Below are positions 28,081 to 37,861 of a DNA stretch of 64,000 nt, in pieces (position 1 is the first letter of the stretch; the number at the start of each line of letters is the position of its first letter). The notes beneath the pieces are model-generated. The model saw only the letters and a program-made list of their open reading frames with translations, was not told the origin of the DNA and searched no databases. Position numbers and translations under genes: made by a program. This DNA is from Limnomonas spitsbergensis. Lineage: Eukaryota > Chlorophyta > Chlorophyceae > Chlamydomonadales. Where the stretch lies: NCBI GenBank assembly GCA_037349105.1, contig JAYJMM010000123.1:5580001-5644000 (forward strand). The letters are read 5' to 3'.

Positions 28081-31000
28081 TCGTGTCCATGCCCATGCCC
28101 ATGCATACGATAGTGGTCTTGCATATGCTCATGCGCATGCTCTTGCCCATGCTCTTGTCCATGCTCGTGCCATGCATGCACATGTCCTCTTGCATGTGCC
28201 CATGCGCATGCTCCTGTCCATGCATGCATATGTGCTCTTGCATGTGCCCATGCGCATGCTATTGTCTATGCAAGCACATGTGCTCTTGCATGTGCCCATG
28301 CGCATGCTCCTGTCCATGCATGCACATGTGCTCTTGCATGTGCTTATGCGCATGCTCTTGTCCATGCATGCACATGTGCTCTTGCAATTGCCCACGCGCA
28401 TGCTCATGTCCATGCATGCACAAGTGCTCTTGCATGTGCCCATGCGCATGCTCTTGTCCATGCATGCACATGTACCCTTGCATGTGCCCATGCGCATGCT
28501 CTTGTTTATGCATGCACATGTGCTCTTGCATGTGCCCATGCGTATGCTCTTGTCCATGCTTGCACATGTGCCCTTGCATGTGCCCATGCGCATGCTCTTG
28601 TCCATGCATGCACATGTGCTCTTGCAATTGCCCACGCGCATGCTCATGTCCATGCATGCACAAGCTCTAGATCATTCTCATTCTCATGCCCATGCGCATG
28701 CTCATGCTGTTTGGCCCTCATCAGCACCCTCCGCTTGAGACTTACAAAACACTAACTGCCACCCTCAGGAGTCTGTAAATCCGGACACCTCTCCAGGCTA
28801 AAAGTTTAACCCTTAATCCTAAATCAGAACGCCTACCCCCCTGCATATCCCGCCCTCAGGACATCCGGCGCGGCTGGTTCGTCACATTAGTGAGCCGTCG
28901 CATCATCGTGCCAACGAGGGTCTGGGAATCTCTTCTTGTAAGTTTTTTTCCGGGTCCGGGTATGAGGGTCTGGGAATCTCTTTATGACCTTTTTTCCGTA
29001 ACTATCTCTGGGTTCCAGCAAGTTTCTCCCTTTTTTCGGTTTCCGGGTCTGAGGGTCTGGGAATCTGTTTACGTACGTTTTTGCAGTGACTATCTCTGGT
29101 TTCAAGCAAGGTTTTATCAAGTCCGAGGGTCTGGGAATCTCTTTATGCAGTTTTTTCGTTAGTTTCTCCGGTTTCATGCATGCTTTTTACGTTTGTTTCC
29201 GGTTTCCAGGGTCCAAGGGCATGCCGATGGGAATGCTGGAAGACATCACTCACTGTCTTCTTCATACTCTATAACATGTGTCTGCTGTTTCACTCCCCGT
29301 CTGGCCGCAGGACTGACCAAATGCTTTATTCTTCTCTCTTGTATACTTGTTGTGATCCTGCGTGTTCCAATCTTGGACTATCTGCTGCAGGACCGGCGGC
29401 TGGATGATGCGCAGTGGGGTAGTGGGGGGCATTTTCTCCATGCTCTGTGAAATCCCCCCCTCCTTTACCAGGTTCTTTCGCTCCCTGGCTGGCTGCAAGA
29501 CTGGCCGAATTTTTCTCTCTTGTACATTTATTGTGGTCTTGCTTGTTCCGCTCCCCGGCTGCCTGCAGGACCGGCGGCTAGATGATGAGCAGCGGGAGGC
29601 CAAAGGACAGAAGCAGAAGGCACGCAGGTGACCACCAGTGTTTTTTTCTCGTGATTCAGCTACACGTCAGCTACACTCTGGACTCCCTACACTCCCTACA
29701 CTCCCTACAATGGGGCATATTCTGAGGGTTGAGGGTTGAACCCTAAACCCCGCACCACCTGCCCCTTAAGGGTACACTCAGGAACAAATCTCCTTGGGGT
29801 TAACCCTACAACTCAAACCCTCAACCCTACACCCCTCAACCCTACACCCCAAGCCCCAGTCGTACGCCCCAAACCCCCAACCCTACACCCCAAAACACCA
29901 CCCCTACACCCCTACACCTTACGCCCCAAACCCTCAACACTACACCCCAAAACCTAAACCCTACACCCCTCAACCCTACACCCCAAGCCCCCAACCCTAC
30001 ACCCCCAACCCTTAACCCTACATACATACACCTTACACCCCAAACCCTCAACCCTACACCCGTTAACACTACACCCCAAACCCTTAACACAACACCCTAC
30101 ATACATACACCTTACACCCCAAACCTTCTATACTACACCCCTCAACCCTACACCCCAAACCCCCAACCCTACACCCCTACACCTTACACCCCAAACCCTT
30201 TATACCACACCCCAAACCCTCAAACCCTCAACCATACACCCGTTAACACTACACCCCAAACCCTTAACACTACACCCCAAACCCTCAACCCTACACCCCT
30301 CAACCCTACACCCCAAACCCCCAACCCTACACCCCTACAACTTACACCCCAAACCATTAACACTACACCCCAAACCCTCAACCATACACCCCAAACCCCT
30401 ACACCCCTCAACCTTACACCCCAAACCCTTTATACTACACCCCAAACCCTCAACCCTACACCCCTCACCCCTACACCCCTCAACCTTACACCCCAAACCC
30501 TTAACACTACACCCCAAACCCTCAAACCCTCAACCATACACCCGTTAACACTACACCCCAAACCCTTAACACTACACCCCAAACCCTCAACCCTACACCC
30601 CTCAACCCTACACCCCAAACCCCCAACCCTACACCCCTACAACTTACACCCCAAACCATTAACACTACACCCCAAACCCTCAACCATACACCCCAAACCC
30701 CTACACCCCTCAACCGTACACCCCAAACCCTTAACACTACACCCCAAACCATCAACCCTACACCCGTTAACACTACACCCCAAACCCTCAACCCTACACC
30801 CCTCAACCCTACACCCCAAACCCCCAACCCTACACCCCTACACCTTACACCCCAAACCCTTAACACTACACCCTAAACCCTCAACCCTACACCCCAAACC
30901 CTCAACCCTACACCCCAAACCCTCAACCCTATACCCCTCAACCCTCAACCCCAAACTCTCAACCCTGCTGTACCTGCCTCTCAGGGGTATGTTACTCACC

Positions 31001-34000
31001 CCGCTGGTCTCGCCCTACGAGAAAGTGTGCCTGGCATGGATGGCCTTCATGCTCTTCTTCGACCTCACATACACGGTACGCTCGGCTTGGGGTCGAGATA
31101 TGCTGGTTGGGTGTGGGGGGTGAGCCTCTGATGGATGGTCTTCTTGCTCTTCTTCGAATTACATACACGTCCCAATTCCGTCCGCCTGCAACTGCTATTT
31201 CCACCTCAGGCGTTTGTGAATGCCGCTAGTGGTGGGCCGTTCATGAGTTGTCCCAATCCCAACCACTAGTAACTGCTGTTTCCACTTCAAGGATTTTGAA
31301 TGCCACTGGTGGTGGGCCGTTCTTGTCTTGTCCCACTTCCATCCGCCTGCAACTGCTCTTTCCACCTCCAGGATTTTAAATGCCGCTAGTGGTGGGCCGT
31401 TCATGTGTTGTCCCAATTCCATCCGCCTGCAACTGCTCTTTCCACCTCAAGGATTTTGAATGCCGTTGGTGGTGGGCCGTTCATGTGTTGTCCCAATCCC
31501 AACCACTAGTAACTGCTCTTTCCACCTCAAGGATTTTGAATGCCGCTGGTGGTGGGCCGTTCATGTCTTTTCCCAATCCCAACCGCTTGTAACTGCTTTT
31601 TCACCTCGGTCCCACCTCCTTTTCCACCTCGTTTCCACCTCAGGCGTTTTGGGTGCCGCTGGTGGTAGTCCGTTCATGTTTTGTCCCAATCCCAACCACT
31701 TGCAACTGCTCTTTCCACCTCAGGCGTTTTGGGTGCCGCTGGATATCGGTTTCTGTACGAATGAGGATCGCACCAGCGTTGTCTGGAGGACCATCGGCAC
31801 CAGCCCCTGCAGTATACTGGATCTAGCTGGAGGTGAGATCTAGTGTGAACCAGTGTGAGTACCCTGACCGGGGAATCGGTTGCGGCATATGGAGGAAAGA
31901 CACGGGCCCCAGCTGCCACACTTAAAGCCAGCTGCCACACTTAAAGCCAGCTGCCACACTTAAAGCCAGCTGCCACACTTAAAGCCAGCTGCCACACTTA
32001 AAGCCATCTGCCACAAATAAAGCCATCTGCCACACTTAAAGTCAGCTGCCACACTTAAAGCCAGCTGCCACACTTAAAGCCAGCTGCCACACTTAAAGCC
32101 AGCTGCCACACTGAAAGCCTGTGCCGTACCAGGAGCTAGGCCCCACGTCTTCCCTCTCTCTTGGTTGCGGTATTCTTCACGTTGGCGAAGAAAGTAAGAA
32201 AAATAAAGCTGTATGCCCTTTAGGGGTGAGGGGGGTTAAAAGTTAGATGAAGCAGCGCAGCCTGAGCCGAAGCCACATCCGCGCCGTTACTGTTTCTCAA
32301 CCCCATACCAGTCGCCTGACCACTCACCACTTTGCCCCTCCGCCAACCACCTGCTAGGCCTTGTCTCTACCCCAGACCAACCATCTGACTACTCACACCC
32401 CACCCCGACCCACCTCACCCCACTCCAACCACCTGCTAGGCCTTGTCTTGTCTCTAACCCAGACCCGCCATCTGACCACTCACCACCCCAATCCAACCCA
32501 CCTCACCCCACTTAAACCACCTGCTAGGTCTTCTTAACCCCTGCCCACCCATCTGACCACTCACACCCCACCCCACCCCACCTCACCCCACTTAAACCAC
32601 CTGCTAGGCTTTGTCTTAACCTCAAACCAACCATCTTACCATGTACGCCCTACCCTACCCATCCTACTTCCTGGCCGGCCTTTTCAGAACTCTTGACCAG
32701 CCCCCTGAACACTGCCACCCCACCCTACCCCACCCAACCCAACCCCACCCCATTCCACTAAACCCCACTCCACCCAACCCCACCCTACCCACCCACCCTA
32801 TCTCACCTGTCAGGCCTTGTCTTAACCCCACACCATTCAATTGACCACTCCCACACTACTCCACTCCACCCCACCCCACCCCACCCCACCTGTCTCTCCT
32901 GACAGACCTTGACTTAACCCCACACCAGCCACTTGACCACTCCCCCCCCACCCCAGTCCATCCACCCCACCCCACCTATACGACCTGGCAGGCCTTGTCT
33001 TTACCCCACACCAGCCACTCGACCACTCCCACCCCACTCTCACCCCAGTCCATCCACCCCACCCCACCTATACCACCTGGCAGGCATTTTTTTCTCTTCC
33101 ACACCAGCCACTTGACCACTCCCACCCCACTCCCACCCCACCCCACCTCACCTATACCACCTGGCAGGTCTCTTGTATGCCCTTAACCTGGTCTTGGCTT
33201 TCCAGTGGGGAGCAGTCATCGAGCATGGCGATGACGACATGGTACTCCTGGACGGCCCCCTGGTGGCCAAGTACTACATGATGTAAGTGCCGTAGTACAT
33301 GTCGTAGTACATGGTGTAGTTCATGGTGATTTAATCTACATGATACTCCTGGACGACCCCCTGGTGGCCAAGTACTACACAATGTGAGTGCCGTAGTACA
33401 TGGCGTAGTACATGGCGTAGGTCATGGTGATTAAGTACTGCATGATACTCCTGGTGGCCAAGTACTGCATTATGTTTGTGGTGTAGTTCATGGTGTAGTT
33501 CATGGTGAATGAGTACTACACGAGTACACGACACGTCTGGTCAGGCCCCTGGTGGCTAAGTACTACATGATGTGAGTTTCGTGGTTCATGGCTTAGTTCA
33601 CGGTGAGTTAGTAACGAAGTACGACATGGAACTCCTGGACGGGCCCCAAATGGCCAAGTGCTACACGATGTGCGTGGTGTGGTACATAACATAGTTAATG
33701 GTGGCTAAGTACTACATGACGCACCTGGATGGCCCCCTGATGGATAAATACTACATGATGTGAGTGGCTCAGTACATGGCAAACTACACAATGACTACAA
33801 GATATCAGCGGCGTAGTACATGGTGAGTGGCGTAGTACATGACGTAGTACATGAGGTGAAATACATATATATAGATACGAACAGTAACTGAAGCGTAGCT
33901 GACAAAAGCACTGCTGTTTTCGCAGGCATGGCCGCTTCGTCATCGACGTTGTTGCGACGGTCCCGTTTGGCTACCTGCTGGCGATCCTGTTTTCCGACAC

Positions 34001-37000
34001 CTTTGGCGGCTCGCCGTCGTCTCGCTGGCTTGTGCTTCTGATGCTGCTTCGGCTGCTGCGGCTGCTGCGATTGGTCTCCCTGTCAAAGGTTAGTCAGCAC
34101 CGGGGTTGAGTTGTGCTTATGCTGGTTCGTCTGCTAAGGCTGATCTCCCTGGCCCTGGCCTCGGCCCCGACCCTGGCCCTGGCCCTGGCCCTGGCCCTGG
34201 CCCCAGCTCCGGCCCCGGCCCCGGCCCCGGGCCCCTGCCACTGCACTTGCCACTGCCACTGCCCTCGCCCTCGCCCTCGCCCCCCCTCCCTGAATCCCGG
34301 CCCCCACCTTTCACACCCTCCACCAATACCCCGCCAGTTTGTGTACCTCAACGTCATTCCCAGCAAAAGACACTGCCGCCCCTACTCCCCACTCCCCACT
34401 CCCTGAATCCCGGCCCCCACCTTTCACACCCCGCCAGGATGTGTACCTGAACGTGATTCCCAGCAAGAGGGACTCGATTGAGGACAGATTCCAGCTCAGC
34501 ATGGCCCTTCCCCTGTCCAACACACACCAGCACCCGTATACTCGCCCACCAATTCTTTGCCCCACTCTCCACTCCCTCAATCCCGGCCCTATTTACCATA
34601 CCCCTAAAGTTGTGTACCTGAACGTCATTCTCAGCAAGGGACCCGGCCGCCCCCACAGCCCACCCTCCACTCCCCACTCCCTGAATCCTGTCCCCCACTT
34701 TCCACCCCTTGCCCCTCAGGTTGTGTACCTGAACGTCATCCCCAGCAACAGGGATTTGATTGAGGACCGATTCCAGCTCAGCGTCACCAGCATCTACATG
34801 ATGATGCTGGCCTACCTGCTCTGCGTGGCCATCAACTTAGAGGCAAGGTCACAGGGTCAAGACCTTAAACGCTTAACCTTTTAAACTAGAGGCAAGGTCA
34901 CAGGTTTAAGACCATAAAACCTAGAGGCGGGTGCCAATTGGGGGATTGTCGTGTGTTCTGCTGATTTGTACCAGCATCTAAATGATGCTGCTGGGCCACC
35001 TCCTCTGCGTGGTCATCAACCTTGGGGCAAGGTCACAGGTTTAAAGAGCGTAGACCCTAAATCCTGAAACCATCAGCCTTAAGTTAAGTGCCGTCCTGGG
35101 GGGGAGGGGGTGATCCTGCTTACACGACATACTTGGTGCCCCCGCACACCTAAAAATCTCTACCCCTTTCTTTAACCCTCCACCCCACGCCTTCAACCCT
35201 CAACCCTGGTCATTAACCCTCCACCCAACACCTTAAGCCCTCCAACCCGGTCCTTAAACCCTCACCCCCACACCTTAACCCCACCCCACCCCACACCTTA
35301 ACCCTCTACCCCACGCCCTAAACCCTCCACCCCACACCTTAAACCCTCTACCCCACACCTAAAACCCTCCACCCCACACCTTAAACCCTCAAGCCCACAC
35401 CTTTAAGCCTCCACCCCACACCTTTAACCCTCAAGCCCACACCTTAAACCCTCCACCCACACCCCACACCCCACACCTTAAACCCTCCACCCCCTACCTT
35501 AAACCCTCACCCTCACACCTTAAACCCTCCACCCCACACCTGAAACCCTCCACCCCACACCTTAAACCCTCCACCCCACACCTGCAACCCTCACCCCCAC
35601 ACCTTAAACCCTCCACCCCACACCTTAAACCCTCTACCCCACACCTTAAACCCTCTACCCCACACCTTAAACCCTCCACCCCACACATTAAACCCTTCAC
35701 CTCCCCACCCTGTTTGGTTGCGCCCAGGCGTGCATCATGCTGCTCATCGCGCACATCAAGGCCGTGGATAACAGCTGACTCGCGTCGCTCAAGTGGCAGG
35801 ACTTGACCCCCCCCCCCCCTCCCCCACCCCTTCCCTCGTTTTCTTTCCTCTCCCTCCTTGCCCGTGTAGCCACCATGGTTGCCAGTGCCCAGGGCTTAAC
35901 ACCTCGACGCTCGTTGCGCTCGGCCAGACCACCGTCGTCCTTTCACATTGACGTAAAACGCCCGACGCTCCACGCAGGCGTGCATCATGCTGTTCATTGC
36001 GCACATCGAGGGCGTCGATAACAGCTGGCTCGCATCGCTCAAGTGGCAGGACTTCACGACCTCCACGGACGCCCAACAGTGGTACTGTGCCGTGTATTGG
36101 GTCATCACGACGGTGAGAAGTGGTCCAGGGTTCAGGGTATGGGGCTCCACTTAAGCCACAGGTCTAAGGTTTCAAAGGGTTTGGAATCCATTTCAGTTAC
36201 ACGTCAGCCTCGGGTCACCGCATCCCCAGACGCGCAGCAGTTGTACTGGGTGATCGTGACGGTAAGGAATTCATTGGTGTGCAGCGCTATCCAGCCTGAT
36301 AGGTAAGCTGCATGTCACCCAGGGGCATCGCAGTGCAAGTGTGTGCCAACCTCTCCTCCCCTCCTCCCCTCCTCCCCTCCCCCCTCCCCCTCAGTCTGCC
36401 ACTACAGGGTACGGGGACATCACACTCAGGGGCATTGCAGATCAAGTGCTGGCCCCCCTTATCCTGCCCTCCCAACCTTCTCCTCCCCCTCCTTCAGTCT
36501 ACCACTACAGGGTACGGGGACATCACACTCAGGGGCATTGCAGATCAAGTGCTGGCCCCCCTTACCCTGCCCTCCCAACCTCCTCCTCCCCTCCTTCAGT
36601 CTACCACTACAGGGTACGGGGACATCACACTCAGGGGCATTGCAGATCAAGTGCTGGCCCCCCTTACCCTGCCCTCACAACCTCCTCCTCCCCTCCTTCA
36701 GTCTACCACTACAGGGTGCGGGGACATCACACGCAAGGGCATTGTAGATCAAGTGCTGGCCCCCCTTACCCTGCCCTCCCAACCTCCTCCCCCCCTCCTT
36801 CAGTCTACCACTACAGAGTACGGGGACATCACACTCAGGGGCATTGCAGATCAAGTGCTGGCCCCCCTTAACCTGCCCTCCCAACCTCCTCCTCCCCTCC
36901 TTCAGTCTACCACTATAGGGTACGGGGACATCACACTCAGGGGCATTGCAGATCAAGTGCTGACCTCCCTTACCGTGCCCTCCCAACCTCCTCCTCCTTC

Positions 37001-37328
37001 TCCTCCAGTCTACCACTACAGGGTACGGGGACATCACACTCAGGGGCATTGCAGATCAAGTGCTGGCCCCCCTTACCCTGCCATCCCAACCCCTCCTGCT
37101 CCTCCCCTCCTTCAGTCTACCACTACAGAGTACGGGGACATCACACCCAGGGGCATCGCAGAGCAAGTGGTGGCCCCCCTTACCCTGCCCTCCCAACCCC
37201 TCCTCCTCCTCCCCTCCTTCAGTCTACAACTGCAGGGTACGGGGACATTGCACCCAGGGGCATCGCAGAGCAAGTGCTGGCCAACCTGTACATGCTCCTG
37301 GGTCTGGTGTTCTTCGGCCTGCTCGTCG
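27759..37328 (+). CDS. Gene B: CNBD-family voltage-gated K+ channel, N-terminus to S6 (partial)
   Basis: Multi-exon model on the plus strand. Firm exons: 29569-29627, 30985-31075, 31724-31832, 33168-33282, 33926-34088, 34720-34842, 35978-36112, 37223-37328. A probable exon lies at 28860-28937 and a possible first coding segment starts at 27759. Eight firm exons give 901 bases in one consistent frame: charged segment, S1, S2, S3-S4 with repeated RLL, S5, pore helix, a GYGD filter and S6. The following exon must begin with ACACCATCAGG, since that acceptor edge is what is amplified downstream; it completes the codon as V-D-T-I-R-G-L. The GYGD filter predicts K+ selectivity (established for the family). 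The gene is divergent from gene A and clearly its paralogue. The C-linker and any nucleotide-binding domain would lie beyond the right edge. Confidence 0.85.
28081..28720. repeat. 48-bp catgcatgcacatgtgctc array
   Basis: About ten units of 48 bp (16 codons). Read on the plus strand it gives a Cys/Met/His pattern (CSCMCPCACSCPCMHM), but two other frames and the minus strand are also open, so coding is not supported. CATGCATG palindromes are frequent. Confidence 0.85.
28721..28859. other. Intron before exon 28860
   Basis: Short non-repetitive stretch ending in a pyrimidine-rich acceptor (tatcccgccctcag). Confidence 0.5.
28860..28937 (+). CDS. Gene B probable exon: N-terminal segment
   Basis: Acceptor cccgccctcag, donor gtaagt, 26 codons in phase 0: DIRRGWFVTLVSRR then IIVPTRVWESLL. 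Support comes from consensus splice sites, fitting phase, and three 3'-edge copies downstream like those of the firm exons. No domain recognised. Confidence 0.55.
28938..29180 (+). repeat. 3'-edge copies of exon 28860-28937
   Basis: Three copies of 'gagggtctgggaatctcttt' near 28967, 29050 and 29126, about 80 bp apart, each followed by decayed donor sequence. Confidence 0.8.
29181..29568 (+). repeat. 5'-edge copies of exon 29569-29627
   Basis: Three copies about 90-100 bp apart of the acceptor edge: near 29305 (ggccgcaggactgacc), 29388 (tgctgcaggaccggcggctg then gatgatg) and 29490 (ggctgcaagactggcc). Confidence 0.8.
29569..29627 (+). CDS. Gene B exon: charged N-terminal segment before S1
   Basis: Acceptor gctgcctgcag, donor gtgacc. 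19 codons plus two bases: DRRLDDEQREAKGQKQKAR. The split codon AG|G gives Arg, leading to RGMLLTPL. Same position, charge and phase as the end of the first traced exon of gene A. Confidence 0.8.
29628..30984. repeat. caaccctacaccccaaaccc intron array
   Basis: About 1.2 kb (29740-30965) of telomere-like but degenerate units of 15-30 bp (caaccctacaccccaaaccc, aacactacaccccaaaccct). A larger block near 30200-30520 recurs at about 30520-30860. No exon within. Confidence 0.88.
30985..31075 (+). CDS. Gene B exon: S1
   Basis: Acceptor ctgcctctcag, donor gtacgc. One base then 30 codons: GMLLTPLVSPYEKVCLAWM then AFMLFFDLTYT. Aligns with gene A PMIPANSRFSRSWIAFMLVVDMIYT. A partial 3'-edge copy lies at about 31131-31170. 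Confidence 0.9.
31076..31723 (+). repeat. 5'-edge copies of exon 31724-31832
   Basis: Six copies near 31206, 31290, 31370, 31450, 31533 and 31645, 80-85 bp apart (the last farther), each with the acceptor ttccacctca(g/a)g followed by a decayed exon start and 'ggtggtgggccgttcatg'. The copy near 31645 is the closest to the exon and keeps gcgttttgggtgccgct. Confidence 0.88.
31724..31832 (+). CDS. Gene B exon: end of S1 and S1-S2 loop
   Basis: Acceptor ctttccacctcag, donor gtgaga. 36 codons plus one base: AFWVPLDIGFCTNEDRTS then VVWRTIGTSPCSILDLAG. The split Gly codon fits the S2 exon. Confidence 0.9.
31833..32270. repeat. 19-bp array agccagctgccacacttaa
   Basis: About eleven units of 19 bp from 31909 to 32120, followed by short unique intron. 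Confidence 0.9.
32271..33167 (+). repeat. 5'-edge copies of exon 33168-33282 with ccacccca filler
   Basis: About eight copies, 85-100 bp apart, of the acceptor edge in the form 'cacctg(c/g)(t/c)aggccttgtctt' followed by 'accccacaccagccacttga'. Clear ones are near 32350, 32434, 32522, 32602, 32806, 32985 and 33077. The filler is ccaccccaccccac. Confidence 0.82.
33168..33282 (+). CDS. Gene B exon: S2 and S2-S3 linker
   Basis: Acceptor accacctggcag, donor gtaagt. Two bases, 37 codons, two bases: LLYALNLVLAFQWGAVI, EHGDDDMVLLDGPL, VAKYYM. The split codon AT|G joins to MHGRFVIDVV. A later internal acceptor (gctttccag) would drop part of S2. Confidence 0.88.
33283..33925 (+). repeat. 3'-edge copies of exon 33168-33282
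   Basis: Five copies near 33336, 33440, 33540, 33625 and 33712 of 'ctggacggccccctggtggc' then 'caagtactacatgat' with donor-like gtgagt or gtaagt, separated by gtagtacatgg repeats. The last runs through 33763. Confidence 0.88.
33926..34088 (+). CDS. Gene B exon: S3 and S4 voltage sensor
   Basis: Acceptor gttttcgcag, donor gttagt. One base then 54 codons: HGRFVIDVVATVPFGYLL, AILFSDTFGGSPSS, RWLVLLMLLRLLRLLRLV, SLSK. The S3 Asp and Pro-Phe are present; S4 has Arg every third residue (RLLRLLR). Confidence 0.92.
34089..34719 (+). repeat. S4 3'-edge copy, ggccct simple repeat, and three 5'-edge copies of exon 34720-34842
   Basis: A copy of the S4 end lies at about 34105-34160 (VRLLRLISLA). A (ccctgg/ccccgg)n tract runs from 34147 to 34290. 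Three copies of the next exon start, each behind an acceptor, lie near 34336, 34436 and 34610. The middle one reads DVYLNVIPSKRDSIEDRFQ, only slightly diverged. Confidence 0.88.
34720..34842 (+). CDS. Gene B exon: S4-S5 linker and S5
   Basis: Acceptor cttgcccctcag, donor gcaagg (GC donor). 41 codons in phase 0: VVYLNVIPSNRDLIEDRFQ, LSVTSIYMMMLAYLLCV, AINLE. A GT donor six bases later would break the frame with the next exon, so the GC donor is preferred. Confidence 0.87.
34843..35727 (+). repeat. S5 3'-edge copy and accccacaccttaaaccct array
   Basis: A 3'-edge copy at about 34970-35030 has a stop (TSI-stop-MML) and again ends in gcaagg. From 35150 to 35715 runs an array of about 21 bp per unit (ccaccccacaccttaaaccc). 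No exon within. Confidence 0.85.
35728..35805 (+). pseudogene. Truncated 5'-edge copy of exon 35978-36112 with a stop
   Basis: Begins after acceptor ttgcgcccag and reads ACIMLLIAHIKAVDNS then TGA at 35776-35778, where the intact exon has TGG. It continues in homology to about 35802, then breaks off. Use of this copy would end translation before the pore. Confidence 0.85.
35978..36112 (+). CDS. Gene B exon: end of S5, turret and pore helix
   Basis: Acceptor gctccacgcag, donor gtgaga, 45 codons in phase 0: ACIMLFIAHIEGVDNSW, LASLKWQDFTTSTDAQQ, WYCAVYWVITT. It leads directly into the filter exon. Confidence 0.92.
36113..36394 (+). repeat. 3'-edge copy of exon 35978-36112 and intron
   Basis: A copy at about 36228-36261 reads DAQQLYWVIVT before donor gtaagg, without a stop. 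The remainder is intron ending in a strong pyrimidine tract. Confidence 0.82.
36395..37222 (+). repeat. Eight 5'-edge copies of the selectivity-filter exon
   Basis: Copies start at 36395, 36498, 36600, 36702, 36804, 36906, 37009 and 37116 (102-107 bp apart). Each has its own pyrimidine tract and cag acceptor, followed by about 57 exon bases (TTTGYGDITLRGIADQVLA) and then breaking off before S6. Filters read TTGYGD in four copies, with TTGCGD (36702), TTEYGD (36804 and 37116) and TIGYGD (36906) variants. Confidence 0.93.
37223..37328 (+). CDS. Gene B exon: selectivity filter and S6
   Basis: Acceptor ctcctcccctccttcag, donor gtgggt. 35 codons plus one base: STTAGYGDIAPRGIAEQV then LANLYMLLGLVFFGLLV. 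It carries the GYGD K+ filter and a full S6, and is the only one of nine filter copies that continues into S6. Confidence 0.92.
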
Positions 37329-37861
37329 GTGGGTGCATTTGAAGGGCACAAAAGTGAAGGGCTCAGGGATGATGGTTCGATTGTTTTTTGTTTCTTCATG
37401 TGGGAGCAGGGAAGGCATTTGCTATTCCTGATGCGCATGGGTCTTGTATTCTTCGGCCTGCTTGTTGGTGGATTTCAAGGGCAGGAGGGTTAAGGGTTTC
37501 AGATCGAGGGCAGCAGGGTTAAGGGTTTCAGGTCGAGGGCAGCAGGGTTAAAGGTTTCAGGTCAAGGGCAGCAGGGTTAAGGGTTTCAGGTCGAGGGCAG
37601 CAGGGTTAAGGGTTTCAGGTCGAGGGCAGCAGGGTTAAGGGTTTCAGGTCAAGGGCAGCAGGGTTAAGGGTTTCAGGTCAAGGGCAGCAGGGTTAAGGGT
37701 TTCAGTTCGAGGGTTCAAGGTGTAATACTCACCGGCCTGCTTGTCCGTAGTTGAAGGTCAGGGCTGTGAGGTCTGGTATTCTTCGGCTGATTTGTCCGTA
37801 GTGGAAGGTTTAGAGTTTAGGGTTCCAGCTTTGCGCCAACTCATCGAAGCTCCAATTCCTG
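37329..37861 (+). repeat. S6 3'-edge copies and 29-bp array
   Basis: Copies of the S6 end (MGLVFFGLLVG near 37436-37475, shorter ones at 37733-37750 and 37775-37803). Between them lie about eight units of 29 bp (agcagggttaagggtttcag plus gtcgagggc) from 37480 to 37710. Confidence 0.87.

Noticed and set aside
28043..28738. Met/His/Leu-rich plus frame and matching minus frames
   Set aside because: Alternative readings of the 48-bp catgcatg array.
29750..30960. True telomere
   Set aside because: Units are degenerate and internal, with gene B exons on both sides.
36312..37493. 393-codon frame containing several K+ channel filters in a row
   Set aside because: Spans introns between edge copies (Pro-rich PSQPPPPLLQ is pyrimidine tract) and loses the channel frame after 37009. 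Kept as a repeat, not a protein.
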